Shown: positions 25,158 through 33,600, numbered from the stretch's first letter. The stretch: 34,652 nucleotides of DNA from JBPYCR01 sp051846935 (GCF_051846935.1 NZ_JBPYCS010000027.1:1-34652), one strand, 5' to 3'. Notes: generated by a model not told the origin, from the sequence alone. Program-made: numbers and translations.

Positions 25158-26175
25158 AGGAGCAAAGCTGCACCCGGACATTCAGCTACGAATACTAACA
25201 AGATTAGATCGTCTAATCCATAATGGGTATCCACTTATTGAAGCGTTAGAATCAATGGCTTGGGAAAATCAATTAGTTGAACCAACAACTGCCATTATTA
25301 ACGCTTTAAAATTAGGAGAAACGATTGATACCGCATTTGAAAATGCTCGATTTCATCCTACAATAATTTCTCATTTGTATTTTATTCGGTACAATGGCGA
25401 TCTCCGGACATGTCTACGGAATTGTATTACTATGTATTCAAATCGAGTTCAATACGTAAAGAAATTTAAACAAGTACTCCAATACCCTCTGTTTCTCTTC
25501 GCGATCTTCTTTATTTTGATGTTGTTCATTAAGCATTCCATCTTACCATCCTTTATCAATCTCGTACAAACGAGTACAGCTGCTTCTTATTCTGTTCACT
25601 TAGCAATTCAACTTATTGATTTATTAAGTACAATCTTCATAGCGTTTATGATAGGAACGTTGCTATCCTACCTTTTATGGCACGTTTACAAGAAAAAAGT
25701 GCCAATAGAAAAGCAAATTAAATTTTACAATGCCGTTCCTATATACCGTACACTTACACGACTGCAAACGTCTTTTCATTTCTCCATTCATATGAGTATG
25801 CTTTTTCAAACTGGATTAACAATGAAAGAAGTACTAGTTCACATGGAAACACAAACGAAACTACCAATCGTATCTCATTATTCGCATTTAATGAAAAATC
25901 ATTTAGAAAAAGGGTTATCCGTTTCCATATTTGTTACCGAGCTTACAATGCTTGATAAGCAGCTCGCAACCATTCTGCAAAATAAGGAGAACTTAGAAAC
26001 ATTACAAAGAGATTTAAATACGTATGCTGATTTTTTGCTCGAGGACCTTCAAGAAAAGGTTATGAGAGCTATAGCGCTCACACAACCTGTTTTTTTTATA
26101 ATTATTGCATTATTTATTGTTTTTATATATGCCATATTAATGTGGCCAATGTTTCAATTAATAAATACATTGTAA
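25126..26175 (+). CDS. comGB: Competence pilus membrane platform protein ComGB
   Basis: GspF/PilC-family polytopic membrane protein of 349 residues, the platform on which competence pseudopilins assemble. Two GspF-like cytosolic repeats are visible (about 20-115 and 215-310), separated and followed by hydrophobic helices at about 125-145, 165-190 and 320-342. The first repeat has LDRLIHNGYPLIEALESM and the second has LFQTGLTMKEVLVHMET. It begins inside the end of comGA. Slightly longer than the B. subtilis protein, with no missing domain. Confidence 0.93.
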   Translation: MVLQQKIFSIKGAKLHPDIQLRILTRLDRLIHNGYPLIEALESMAWENQLVEPTTAIINALKLGETIDTAFENARFHPTIISHLYFIRYNGDLRTCLRNCITMYSNRVQYVKKFKQVLQYPLFLFAIFFILMLFIKHSILPSFINLVQTSTAASYSVHLAIQLIDLLSTIFIAFMIGTLLSYLLWHVYKKKVPIEKQIKFYNAVPIYRTLTRLQTSFHFSIHMSMLFQTGLTMKEVLVHMETQTKLPIVSHYSHLMKNHLEKGLSVSIFVTELTMLDKQLATILQNKENLETLQRDLNTYADFLLEDLQEKVMRAIALTQPVFFIIIALFIVFIYAILMWPMFQLINTL

Positions 26176-26188
26176 AAGGGAGATATGT

Positions 26189-26503
26189 ATGTTTAAAAAT
26201 AATCGAGGATTTACTTTAATAGAAATGCTCATAGTACTGCTAGTCATTACCGTATTAATTGTGCTCCTTATTCCAAATTTAAGCAACAAAACAGAAGAAG
26301 TTCATTCAAAAGGCTGCGATGCCCTAGCTGCTACGGTACAAGCACAAGTGGATGCGTTTTATTTGGAAGAAAACAACTATCCAGCTACTTTAGAAGAGCT
26401 TGAATCCGCCTCCTATATAACAGCTGAACAAAAAACTTGCCAAAATAACAAAGCTTTACAATATAACGCTAACACTGGTGAAATAAGTATACCAAATGAC
26501 TAA
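26189..26503 (+). CDS. comGC: Major competence pseudopilin ComGC
   Basis: Major subunit of the transformation pseudopilus, 104 residues. The class III prepilin signal NNRGFTLIEM is processed by the ComC peptidase after Gly7, leaving N-methylated Phe8 and the assembly residue Glu12. A hydrophobic helix (8-29) follows. Two cysteines, Cys43 and Cys84, could form the intramolecular disulfide known for ComGC, made by BdbDC. The Shine-Dalgarno GGGAG precedes ATG by 7 nt. It lies 13 nt after comGB and overlaps comGD by 8 nt. Confidence 0.95.
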   Translation: MFKNNRGFTLIEMLIVLLVITVLIVLLIPNLSNKTEEVHSKGCDALAATVQAQVDAFYLEENNYPATLEELESASYITAEQKTCQNNKALQYNANTGEISIPND

Positions 26504-26924
26504 TCGATCCGGATTCACGCTCGTTGAAATGCTCTTTGTGCTTACCATTCTGCTTCTAATCCTATCAACTAGTGTCCCTATTGTAACTTCAGCAATAAAC
26601 AAACAACAAGTAAAGCAATTTGTCAATGTATTTCAATCGGATTTACTTTATTTACAAAACCAATCAACAGGTAATAAAGATGATATTCGCTTAATATTTA
26701 AAGATGATCATTATTTCGTTAAAAACTATAATACGAAACGTACTCTTTTTCAGCGAAGCTATACGAAAAACATGGCCATTGATACGCGTACAATAAACTA
26801 TATTGCCTTTAACGATAAAGGTACTTTGAAATATCCTGGAGTCATTTATATCAAAACAGATTATAAAGACTATCGACTCGTTTTCCCTTTAGGTAAAGGA
26901 AGGAATTATATTGATGAACAATAA
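26496..26924 (+). CDS. comGD: Minor competence pseudopilin ComGD
   Basis: Minor pseudopilin of 142 residues. The prepilin motif NRSGFTLVEM has the cleavage Gly6 and Glu11, followed by a hydrophobic helix (7-29) and a beta-rich globular part (DDIRLIFKDDHYFVKNYN, YIKTDYKDYRLVFPLGKGRNYI). It is needed for assembly of the competence pseudopilus. It overlaps the end of comGC and the start of comGE, showing tight translational coupling. Length is normal. Confidence 0.92.
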   Translation: MTNRSGFTLVEMLFVLTILLLILSTSVPIVTSAINKQQVKQFVNVFQSDLLYLQNQSTGNKDDIRLIFKDDHYFVKNYNTKRTLFQRSYTKNMAIDTRTINYIAFNDKGTLKYPGVIYIKTDYKDYRLVFPLGKGRNYIDEQ

Positions 26925-27255
26925 AGGATTTACTTTATCTGAAGTTTTAATTGCTTTTTCCCTTATCCTAATTGTAATTGCGACAGTAATACCCATTTCA
27001 TCTCTTTTGAAATCAGAACAGAAAATACTAAAAGATCGACGGGCAATCGTCTTTCTATTGCATGATGAGCTTCAACCTTATTTGTGGAACAGTACAACTG
27101 ATTTACCGATTACTTATATAAAAACGATAAACAATAATAAAATACATGTTCATTTTAATCATGTTAGTGAAAATACGATTAAAGGATGTGCTGTATGGGA
27201 AAATGCGAAACAAAAGGAAGAACGTTTCTGTGTACACGGGTATCCAGAAAAATGA
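26914..27255 (+). CDS. comGE: Minor competence pseudopilin ComGE
   Basis: Minor pseudopilin of 113 residues with MNNKGFTLSEVLIAFSL at the N terminus (cleavage after Gly5, then Phe6 and Glu10) and a short globular part with two cysteines (CAVWENA and RFCVHG). The ATG at 26914 is chosen over the TTG just before it. GGAAGGA lies upstream and the gene overlaps the comGD stop. Its 3' end overlaps comGF by 26 nt. Confidence 0.85.
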   Translation: MNNKGFTLSEVLIAFSLILIVIATVIPISSLLKSEQKILKDRRAIVFLLHDELQPYLWNSTTDLPITYIKTINNNKIHVHFNHVSENTIKGCAVWENAKQKEERFCVHGYPEK

Positions 27256-27652
27256 ATTAGGATTTACTCTAATCCATTATCTGTTTCTATTAACAATACT
27301 TACAATATCACTACCGCTGCTCAGTTCTCTCCTGCAATCTATGCCAGATGATTCTACTACGGACGAATTATCGATCCGTGCCTTCACTCACTTTATTCGC
27401 GACGATGTCATTCGCGCAATTGATTTTGAAGTAAATTCCGATGTTCTCACATTGTATTTATATGACGGGAAACGGGCAACAGTTTCAAAATATAACAATG
27501 TCGTCCGTCGCCAAGTAAATGGAGAAGGCCATGAAGTGTATCTAATAGGGGTAAAAGATATTTCTTTTGTTCCTCACTCCGAAGGGTTTTACATGCAAGT
27601 AGTCTCTGAACAAGGGGATAAATATGAAAAATCAATTCAATTTTATCAATAA
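27230..27652 (+). CDS. comGF: Competence pseudopilin-like protein ComGF
   Basis: ComGF, about 140 residues from a GTG start at 27230. The reading frame is open further upstream inside comGE, but that part looks like shadow sequence. AAGGAAGA lies about 9 nt before the GTG. The segment ELGFTLIHYLFLLTILTISL is pilin-like, but the usual Glu at the fifth mature position is His16. The later RRQVNGEGHEVYLIGVKDISF resembles the B. subtilis RKRVDGKGHVPIL block, which supports the family call. It overlaps comGG by 29 nt. Confidence 0.85.
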   Translation: MYTGIQKNELGFTLIHYLFLLTILTISLPLLSSLLQSMPDDSTTDELSIRAFTHFIRDDVIRAIDFEVNSDVLTLYLYDGKRATVSKYNNVVRRQVNGEGHEVYLIGVKDISFVPHSEGFYMQVVSEQGDKYEKSIQFYQ

Positions 27653-28013
27653 AGAAGCAGGCTTTTATTTACCTTTTGTACTCTTTATCATAACAATTTG
27701 CTTTATTATTCTTACAGCAAGTATTAATATGTATAAAAATGAAATTGAAGTAACACATAAGCAATTGGAGCAAATTAAAGTAGAAACATTATTTCAAATT
27801 AGCAGAACAAAGCTTAAAAATGAAATCAAAGAAAATAAATTTAAACATACAAATCAAATTACGTATCAGCTTCAAGATGGTTTCGTAACAATAACGTTTA
27901 TGCCAATTGAAGAAAATTCCTACCAAATGCACTTTACTATCCTTACAAATAAAAATACGTACTATGAATTGACAAATAGACTTAACATGAAAACGATGGA
28001 GCAGAATAATTAG
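27624..28013 (+). CDS. comGG: Competence pseudopilin-like protein ComGG
   Basis: ComGG, 129 residues, last gene of the comG operon. It has an N-terminal hydrophobic helix (about 13-35) after INKEAGFYLPFVLF, comparable to GFIYPAVLF of B. subtilis ComGG, and a helical plus beta globular part. Like its homologue it lacks the conserved Glu of true pilins. It overlaps comGF by 29 nt. No strong terminator was seen in the 160 nt after it. Confidence 0.83.
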   Translation: MKNQFNFINKEAGFYLPFVLFIITICFIILTASINMYKNEIEVTHKQLEQIKVETLFQISRTKLKNEIKENKFKHTNQITYQLQDGFVTITFMPIEENSYQMHFTILTNKNTYYELTNRLNMKTMEQNN

Positions 28014-28173
28014 GCTAGAAATGCAAAAGCTTAATTATGTATGATTTTATACAGTAGAAGATCGTGAACGGATAAAGTATGCAACAAGTATGTTTTTAAA
28101 CGATTACAAAAGAGATTATACTTTTAATAAAAACTTGTATATTTACTTGATTCAATCTAAAATAGAACATACA

Positions 28174-28202
28174 TTTACATTATGCTAATACTGGTCTATA
28201 AT
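28174..28202 (+). promoter_or_regulatory. Sigma-A promoter of yqgY
   Basis: TTTACA (28174-28179), 17-nt spacer, TATAAT (28197-28202): 5 of 6 and 6 of 6 matches at ideal spacing. The start would be near 28209. This rules out an upstream ATG at 28182 as translation start of the next gene. Confidence 0.85.
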
Positions 28203-28241
28203 AATAATGTAAAAAGGTTCCCGAAAAGGAGGGGAAAAAGC

Positions 28242-28484
28242 ATGGATCGTATGTTTCGTGTGCTTGCCTTTTGGACAGGAATATTTACAATTATGTTTTA
28301 TGTAGGAGATATGCAAAAAACAGCATTAATATTCTTAGTTCAAACGGCTTTTTTCCTAACACTCAGCTATTTAAAACTATCAGAACGAATGTATATGTAT
28401 TTGTTCGGAGCTTACCTAACTGTATTTCTTGTTGGGTTTACTTGGTACACAGAGTTTATTCTTGTACCGGGATTTGGTCATTAA
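28242..28484 (+). CDS. yqgY: DUF2626 family membrane protein YqgY
   Basis: Small membrane protein of 80 residues with hydrophobic segments at about 5-21, 25-44 and 51-73. The opening MDRMFRVLAFWTGIFTIMFYVGDM and the closing EFILVPGFGH match the DUF2626 family, of unknown function and restricted to Bacillaceae. The ATG at 28242 has a strong Shine-Dalgarno (AAAAGGAGGGG) 7 nt upstream and lies 33 nt after the predicted transcription start. It is monocistronic, between a strong promoter and a strong terminator. Confidence 0.88.
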   Translation: MDRMFRVLAFWTGIFTIMFYVGDMQKTALIFLVQTAFFLTLSYLKLSERMYMYLFGAYLTVFLVGFTWYTEFILVPGFGH

Positions 28485-28486
28485 AC

Positions 28487-28527
28487 AAAAACCTACTGCT
28501 TACATTTAATGTAAACAGTAGGTTTTT
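28487..28527. terminator. Bidirectional terminator between yqgY and yqgX
   Basis: Near-perfect hairpin: AAAAACCTACTG pairs with CAGTAGGTTTTT, extended inward by TTACAT/ATGTAA. A and T runs on both sides suit the convergent genes. Confidence 0.93.
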
Positions 28528-28557
28528 GTAATTCCTTTCCACCTAAATGAGCCAGCA

Positions 28558-29187
28558 TTATAATCGTATATACGGATTGTTATTTTTTTCTTCTATTATC
28601 GTAGTTTTAACACCATGACCTGGATAGACAATAAAATCACTTGGCAAAGAAAACAAGTGCGCTTTAATGCTCTGCATTAAAACATCATAACTTCCTTCCG
28701 GTAAATCCGTTCGTCCGACTCCATGGTGAAACAACACATCACCGCTAACAATAAAACCTTCATCATAAAATAAAAACCCAACACTACCTGGTGAGTGACC
28801 AGGAATATGTACAACTTCAAACGAAAATGAACCAATATCATAACGACCTGATACGAATAAATGCTCCGGGTTTTCTGTTCGAATAGCACCCAGCTCACCG
28901 CCGTATATAAATGAACGATTTAATTCTGGATTTTGAAGCCAGTCTTTTTCTTGCTCATGCAAATAAACATCCACTTCATAATGATGGCGAAGCTTGTCAA
29001 CACCTCCAATATGATCAAAATGAGCATGTGTTAATAAGATCGCCTTCGGTTGAATGTTTTTTTCCTCAAGAAACTGGATAATCTTATTCGGACTACCTCC
29101 TGGATCGATAATGAGGCCTTCTGATTGCTTATATACTATATAACAATTTGTACCTAATGGTCCTAATGAAAATGATTGAATATTCAT
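28558..29187 (-). CDS. yqgX: Metallo-beta-lactamase-fold hydrolase YqgX
   Basis: Metallo-hydrolase of 209 residues from the glyoxalase II-like group. The metal motif HAHFDH is at residues 54-59, with further ligands His131 (IPGHSPGS), Asp150 (SGDVLF) and His191 (PGHG), so the two-metal site is complete. It lacks the C-terminal substrate domain of true glyoxalase II, so the substrate is uncertain; small thioesters are typical. The start at 29187 has GGAGG 5 nt upstream; an ATG four codons earlier is within the Shine-Dalgarno region. It is divergent from yqgW and convergent with yqgY, as in B. subtilis. Confidence 0.92.
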   Translation of the reverse strand: MNIQSFSLGPLGTNCYIVYKQSEGLIIDPGGSPNKIIQFLEEKNIQPKAILLTHAHFDHIGGVDKLRHHYEVDVYLHEQEKDWLQNPELNRSFIYGGELGAIRTENPEHLFVSGRYDIGSFSFEVVHIPGHSPGSVGFLFYDEGFIVSGDVLFHHGVGRTDLPEGSYDVLMQSIKAHLFSLPSDFIVYPGHGVKTTIIEEKNNNPYIRL

Positions 29188-29245
29188 ATTACCCTCCATT
29201 TATTTCATCCGTAATAGATTGTTCATAATTAAACGCTTATATTTC

Positions 29246-29274
29246 TCGACATTTAGGGGAAAATACTATAAAAT
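29246..29274 (+). promoter_or_regulatory. Sigma-A promoter of yqgW
   Basis: TCGACA (29246-29251), 17-nt spacer, TAAAAT (29269-29274): each 5 of 6 matches. The start would be near 29281, leaving a 5' leader of about 65 nt before yqgW. Confidence 0.65.
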
Positions 29275-29345
29275 AATGAGTAAATGCTTAGTTACATAAT
29301 AATATAAATGTAATTGTTATATCAAATAAGGAGGATATAATTAAC

Positions 29346-29525
29346 ATGATACTGGCAATTATACTATTAGTCGTTACACTTTTAGCGGTTGTATCTGTCA
29401 TCCGCCAATTAAAATTTAAAAACATATTTGCACTTGGGTTTTCTGCAGTTGCTGCACTAAGCTTTGGGTTTTTCTCAATTATGACGATTCTTTGTGAATT
29501 AACAACTGCTTCCATTTGTCAATAA
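29346..29525 (+). CDS. yqgW: DUF2759 family small membrane protein YqgW
   Basis: Small reading frame of 59 residues, short enough to be missed by length cut-offs. AAGGAGGAT lies 9 nt before ATG. The product is almost wholly hydrophobic, with a first membrane helix (about 2-18), a short basic loop RQLKFKN (20-26) and a second helix (about 28-50), ending in TTASICQ. This and the position next to yqgX fit the DUF2759/YqgW family of Bacillaceae, of unknown function. A promoter precedes it and a hairpin follows directly. Confidence 0.83.
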   Translation: MILAIILLVVTLLAVVSVIRQLKFKNIFALGFSAVAALSFGFFSIMTILCELTTASICQ

Positions 29526-29533
29526 ATTACAAT

Positions 29534-29574
29534 AAAGCTGTTCTTAGAAGAATTTTATTCTCTAGAACAGCTTT
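29534..29574 (+). terminator. Rho-independent terminator after yqgW
   Basis: Eleven-bp perfect stem AAAGCTGTTCT/AGAACAGCTTT (29534-29544 with 29564-29574) 9 nt after the yqgW stop; the following T tract is weak. Confidence 0.75.
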
Positions 29575-29599
29575 AATTGTTTGGGCATCCGGTAAATAT

Positions 29600-29760
29600 T
29601 GTAGAAGAAATTCTCTACCATTTCCGCTCATGGAATTTACGCGCTTTCCGTGGGCGAATGGTGAGTCTCCTCGTGCTACTCACTGTGGGCTCTCACCGAT
29701 TGCTTTCCGCTGGAGTCTCGCATCTTCCATTCGCTCATGTTAGAGATCCTTCCAAATTTT
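29600..29760. repeat. Decayed GC-rich intergenic repeat, copy 4
   Basis: GC-rich island with GCGCTTTCCGTGGGCG, a palindromic GGTGAGTCTCCTCGTGCTA region and GGAGTCTCGCATCTTCCATTCGCTC. This is the pattern of dispersed intergenic repeats common in Bacillaceae. Part recurs in the island at 14560-14770. Short frames across it on the plus strand are not genes. Confidence 0.65.
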
Positions 29761-29818
29761 CCACACATAAAACCAATTGTTAAATGGACACTTATTGGTA
29801 CTCCGTTTCGCCTTATTA

Positions 29819-31711
29819 TTACTGTTTGTTAAAGTCAATAAAACGAAACAAGTCTCCATAAATAATTTCATCCGAATAAGCAAGTTCTGTTTCTACCTTT
29901 TCCTTGATTGACTGACAAGATGTATCTTGATTTGATTCGCTTTCGATTTGTAGAACTTCGCCCGTCAAACGCTCATAACAAATACCGCTAGCAGAAATAA
30001 ATTCCTCACTTACAAAATCACCATTTCTAAAAGCGATAAATCCTTTACGATCATCGTGAAATAAATCATTACCAAAGTAAATGTCATTACTTGTATCAAT
30101 GCCTAGCATGTGTAGGATAGTTGGCTTCAAATCAATTTGACCCGCAATTTTTGAAATGACCTTTCCATTATTATGCCCAGGAATATGAATAAATAATGGT
30201 ACACGTTGTAATTGCACATAATCGTATGGGGTTATCTCCTCTACTTCCAAAAATCTACTCATTGCTTTATTATGATTTGCACTTATTCCATCATGATCAC
30301 CCATAATAAATATAATTGAGTTCTCATAAATCGACGTCTGTTTCAGCATAGTAAAAAACTGTTCAATTGCCTCATCTGTATAACGCACCGTTGGAAAGTA
30401 ATTGTTAAGCGTATTTGAATTTGAATCATATGGCTCAATGGAACGATCTTTTGCATTAAGTTCAAATGGAAAATGATTCGTTAACGTAATAAACTTTGTA
30501 TAAAAGGGTTGTTCCATAGCTTGTAAATATTCCATAGACTGTTCAAAAAAAGGTTTGTCTTTCAAGCCCCAACCAACAGAGTTGTCTTCCGTAATTTCAT
30601 AAGCGTCTTTTCCATAAAACTGATCAATGGATAAATTTGTATAAATCTGATCTCTATTCCAAAAGCTCGTATTATTTGCGTGAAATACCGCGGAATAATA
30701 GCCTTTTTCTTTTAGCATTTCTGGCATCGCATGGTATTCATTCTCACCATGCGTGAAAAACACAGCCCCTCTAGACGAAGGATACAATGAATTTTCTGTC
30801 AAAAACTCTGAATCGGATGTTTTTCCTTGCTGTGTTTGATGATAAAAGTTCTCAAAATAATACGTATCTTTATCGTTAACTAATTGATTTAAAAAAGGTG
30901 TTATTTCCTCCCCATTGACATCATTTTGAATAACAAAGGACTGGATAGACTCTGCCGAGATAAAAATCACATTACGCCCTTTTGCTACACCTAGCAGCTC
31001 GGACTGTTCGCCACTTCTAATTTCTTCAGCAATGTATTTTTTAATTTCTTGCAAATTATTTCCATCCGCTAAAACGCGTTGAGACTTAACTTTTGATTGC
31101 ACGGCAGCGTCGTACATATGGTAATAAAACAACCCTATGTTTTTCACTAAATACTCTCGGTCAAATGCTCTTGTAAATAATTGCGGACGTTCCATTTCCG
31201 CTAGAAGAAAGTTTCCCGACAATAACAACAATGAAATTGATAAAACAAACGCCCTTTTTCTTTTAGGATAAGATACAGTATATTCATATATATCCATCTT
31301 TTTAGATAAATACCATATGCATGCTACATCTGCAAAAAATAATACATCATACAGCTTAACTAAACTCAACACACTCGTCCCTAGGTCTGCTGCATTACTC
31401 GTTTGAAAAAGCTGTGGGATCGTTAAAAAGTCCGTAAACGATCGATAAAATACGAGATTAAAATAAATAACTAACGTGCCAATTAAAGCAGCATAGCGAA
31501 TAAAAGTAATTTGCCACGATTTATTTCGAAACCAAATCGTTAATGAAAAGAAAACAATGGAAGTAACGAACGGGTTTATTAATAAAATTAATTCTTGTAA
31601 CACATTATCCAATTCAATATTAAACATAAATCGATAAACAATATATGTTTTCACACCGAACAATAGACTTGCAATAATAAATAATGGTATCTTCTTTCCC
31701 TTAAGTACCAT
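29819..31711 (-). CDS. yqgS: LtaS-family lipoteichoic acid synthase/primase (YqgS)
   Basis: Phosphoglycerol transferase of 630 residues that uses phosphatidylglycerol to build or prime the polyglycerolphosphate chain of lipoteichoic acid outside the cell. Five hydrophobic segments (about 8-28, 41-61, 71-90, 122-136 and 153-171) precede an extracellular sulfatase-fold domain. Catalytic and metal residues are visible: Glu254 (ISAES), Thr298 (GKTSDSEF), and Asp472/His473 (MGDHDG), with substrate residues Trp351, Arg353 and His413 (LTNHFPF). A strong Shine-Dalgarno precedes ATG. Place beside yqgW-yqgX points to the YqgS paralogue rather than the main LtaS. glcK, its neighbour in B. subtilis, is missing. 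Confidence 0.93.
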   Translation of the reverse strand: MVLKGKKIPLFIIASLLFGVKTYIVYRFMFNIELDNVLQELILLINPFVTSIVFFSLTIWFRNKSWQITFIRYAALIGTLVIYFNLVFYRSFTDFLTIPQLFQTSNAADLGTSVLSLVKLYDVLFFADVACIWYLSKKMDIYEYTVSYPKRKRAFVLSISLLLLSGNFLLAEMERPQLFTRAFDREYLVKNIGLFYYHMYDAAVQSKVKSQRVLADGNNLQEIKKYIAEEIRSGEQSELLGVAKGRNVIFISAESIQSFVIQNDVNGEEITPFLNQLVNDKDTYYFENFYHQTQQGKTSDSEFLTENSLYPSSRGAVFFTHGENEYHAMPEMLKEKGYYSAVFHANNTSFWNRDQIYTNLSIDQFYGKDAYEITEDNSVGWGLKDKPFFEQSMEYLQAMEQPFYTKFITLTNHFPFELNAKDRSIEPYDSNSNTLNNYFPTVRYTDEAIEQFFTMLKQTSIYENSIIFIMGDHDGISANHNKAMSRFLEVEEITPYDYVQLQRVPLFIHIPGHNNGKVISKIAGQIDLKPTILHMLGIDTSNDIYFGNDLFHDDRKGFIAFRNGDFVSEEFISASGICYERLTGEVLQIESESNQDTSCQSIKEKVETELAYSDEIIYGDLFRFIDFNKQ

Positions 31712-31791
31712 TTTCCTTTCCTCCTATTGCAAAAAATATACTATTAAGTTATTTACCCTTCCGTTTTTTTGTGAAACATCTTGTATTAAAT

Positions 31792-31983
31792 TTAATTTTT
31801 TACGTGTTTATCACTTCTTAAAATTCGAATAGCAACCTGATAGTCATGCAAAGGAATAACTTTTGATCTATAAAGTGCAGCCAGCTCAATTTCCATTAAA
31901 TCTAGATCTCCTGTTCGATCCCCAGTATAAATAAATATCCCATACCTTTTTAGGAACTGTTGTACATCAAAAACTGTCTTCAT
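31792..31983 (-). CDS. yqgQ: YqgQ family protein
   Basis: Small protein of 63 residues in the YqgQ (DUF910) family: FDVQQFLKRYGIFIYTGDR near the start, then LDLMEIELAALYRSKVIP and YQVAIRILRSD, a short helical bundle. The homologue is thought to bind single-stranded nucleic acid, but its role is unknown. The open frame extends 17 codons upstream, but the ATG at 31983, with GGTGAT 4 nt before it, matches the family N terminus. It is followed after 80 nt by yqgS. Confidence 0.87.
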   Translation of the reverse strand: MKTVFDVQQFLKRYGIFIYTGDRTGDLDLMEIELAALYRSKVIPLHDYQVAIRILRSDKHVKN

Positions 31984-32095
31984 AAATATCACCAACATAC
32001 TAAAAAATTGTAATTGCTTCTTTGTTACAAACATATCTCGTGCATTATGATCATAGTAATAAACTAAGACATGCCCTTAAAGGAATGAATAAAAC

Positions 32096-32959
32096 ATGAA
32101 AAGCTATAAAGCGTTTTTTATTATCGTAACTCCTGCATTTGTCACCTTTATTTTTTTAATTATTGCTGACTCTAAATCCACAACAACGATCAATTACTTC
32201 CCCATTGATCGCAATGCAACTTTTGAATTTGCATATACAACAATACAGTTGAATGCGTATGATCATAAAGGATATGAAATTCTTTGGACGAGCAATTCAA
32301 AAACCGATCAAACGCAATACTTACGACAAGATATTTCAATGCTATACAGTAATGGAGCTTTAAAAGGTATACTTAGTAAATGGAAAGAAAAAACAGATCA
32401 TATTTATATGCAAATGACCTTTTCAGATCGTGGTGAAAATGTATTAGATGCTATTAGTTATCACCATGGTGAAATTCATCACTCAAATAACAAAATAACG
32501 AGTATACATACGATGTCTAACTATATATTATATATTACAAAACAAAGGAAAAGCAATGTTTCGGCTTTTGTCTTACCGAGTAACGCAAGAGAGCACGACC
32601 AAAAACAATTAATCGATTTGCAAAAGGCGAATCAGTTATCGATGCATTGGAGTTCATTAATAAATAACTTTTCAATTGACATACATAAGTACACCTCTGT
32701 GCCCTTTACTGACTTATATGTTTACGATAATGAACCCCTTCCAGACCTCTCAAGTACTCAGACAGAAAAAATAATAGGACAATTATGGGAAGGTATGTAT
32801 AAAAATTATGTAATTCCAGCTTTAGAGAAAAAAAACGATTCGAAACAATTTATCAATTACATTCCATTAATACTATTTTCTAAAGATAATACGCACTTAC
32901 TCGTTCTTTTTGAGCTAAATGGGAAAAAAGAAAAGTTAATACAGCGGTATTCTTTTTAA
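32096..32959 (+). CDS. Unrecognised membrane-anchored protein
   Basis: Hypothetical protein of 287 residues that I do not recognise. One hydrophobic anchor (about 6-24) follows a short basic start and has no lipobox cysteine. The rest is hydrophilic and should be extracytoplasmic. It is beta-rich, with repeated short strand patterns (TIQLNAYDHKGYEILWTS, HIYMQMTFSDRGENV, LLVLFELNGKKEKLIQRY). AAAGGA precedes ATG. It is divergent from yqgQ. B. subtilis has the lipoprotein gene yqgU in this general neighbourhood, but I cannot show a relation. No terminator was seen. Confidence 0.75.
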   Translation: MKSYKAFFIIVTPAFVTFIFLIIADSKSTTTINYFPIDRNATFEFAYTTIQLNAYDHKGYEILWTSNSKTDQTQYLRQDISMLYSNGALKGILSKWKEKTDHIYMQMTFSDRGENVLDAISYHHGEIHHSNNKITSIHTMSNYILYITKQRKSNVSAFVLPSNAREHDQKQLIDLQKANQLSMHWSSLINNFSIDIHKYTSVPFTDLYVYDNEPLPDLSSTQTEKIIGQLWEGMYKNYVIPALEKKNDSKQFINYIPLILFSKDNTHLLVLFELNGKKEKLIQRYSF

Positions 32960-33061
32960 ACAGTATATTCGAATGTAGTCTTTTTACAATCATCTAGGTT
33001 ATTTTTACCTTGAAGAGGTACGATACTTTTTAGTACTATCTTTCTATTCTTTCCTAATTTT

Positions 33062-33433
33062 GAGGCTCGCGATCAGGCTCCGCCAAAAAACGAGACCTTG
33101 AATTACACAAGCCCCAAGGAATGTATCAATTGTCCATTGTCTACTGAAGGCATTTGTCAAAAAGAATTTAAGGTGAAGATCACCAAAGATCTTCGAAGAT
33201 ATACAGCTCGAGCTCAGGCATTAAAATCTTGGCAAATTATCTATAATCGACGTACAGCCGTTGAACGAATTAATGCGTATCTTAAAGAGTTCTTTCAATT
33301 AAACAATGTTCGGTACAGAACAGGTGAACGAGCAAAACTTCATTTTGATATAGTCACCTTAATGAACAATGCATCTAAAATAGCAGTTGATCGAATGAAT
33401 ACAGCGTTCAACCAAGAAACAGAAGTTGCATAG
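33062..33433 (+). pseudogene. Transposase C-terminal remnant
   Basis: Open segment of about 120 codons that encodes only the C-terminal part of a DDE transposase. It has a CxxC-like region (PKECINCPLSTEGICQKEF) and a terminal catalytic Glu block YNRRTAVERINAYLKEFFQLNNVRYRTGERAK. The frame is already open before the TTG at 33098 (protein part EARDQAPPKNET), and there is no Shine-Dalgarno and no N-terminal DDE domain. It is therefore a decayed insertion-sequence fragment, not a functional gene. The exact IS family was not determined; IS1182-like elements have similar C termini. Confidence 0.8.
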
Positions 33434-33444
33434 CTACACTCACT

Positions 33445-33600
33445 CGTCTGTGTGGAATCCGGATCCACGCAGACTCCTGCAAGTAAAGCAACAGCCAAAA
33501 ATCCTTTTTAAAAGTTTCGGAAAAATTTTTTAAAATTAGTGGTGGCGTTGCCTGCGAAAGCGGAGTAGATCCGGATGGAACACAGCAGACACCATTTTAG
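33445..33600. repeat. Inverted-repeat element beside the transposase remnant
   Basis: Imperfect inverted repeat of about 30 nt: GTGGAATCCGGATC (about 33452-33465) and its counterpart GATCCGGATGGAACAC (about 33569-33584) flank about 100 nt. It may be a small nonautonomous element or the decayed ends of the insertion sequence. Noncoding. Confidence 0.55.

Noticed and set aside
29288..29515. 75-codon minus-strand frame
   Set aside because: It is the shadow of yqgW, which has promoter, Shine-Dalgarno and terminator on the plus strand.
29516..29783. Two plus-strand frames of 68-75 codons
   Set aside because: They run across the yqgW terminator and the GC-rich repeat, with no ribosome-binding site.
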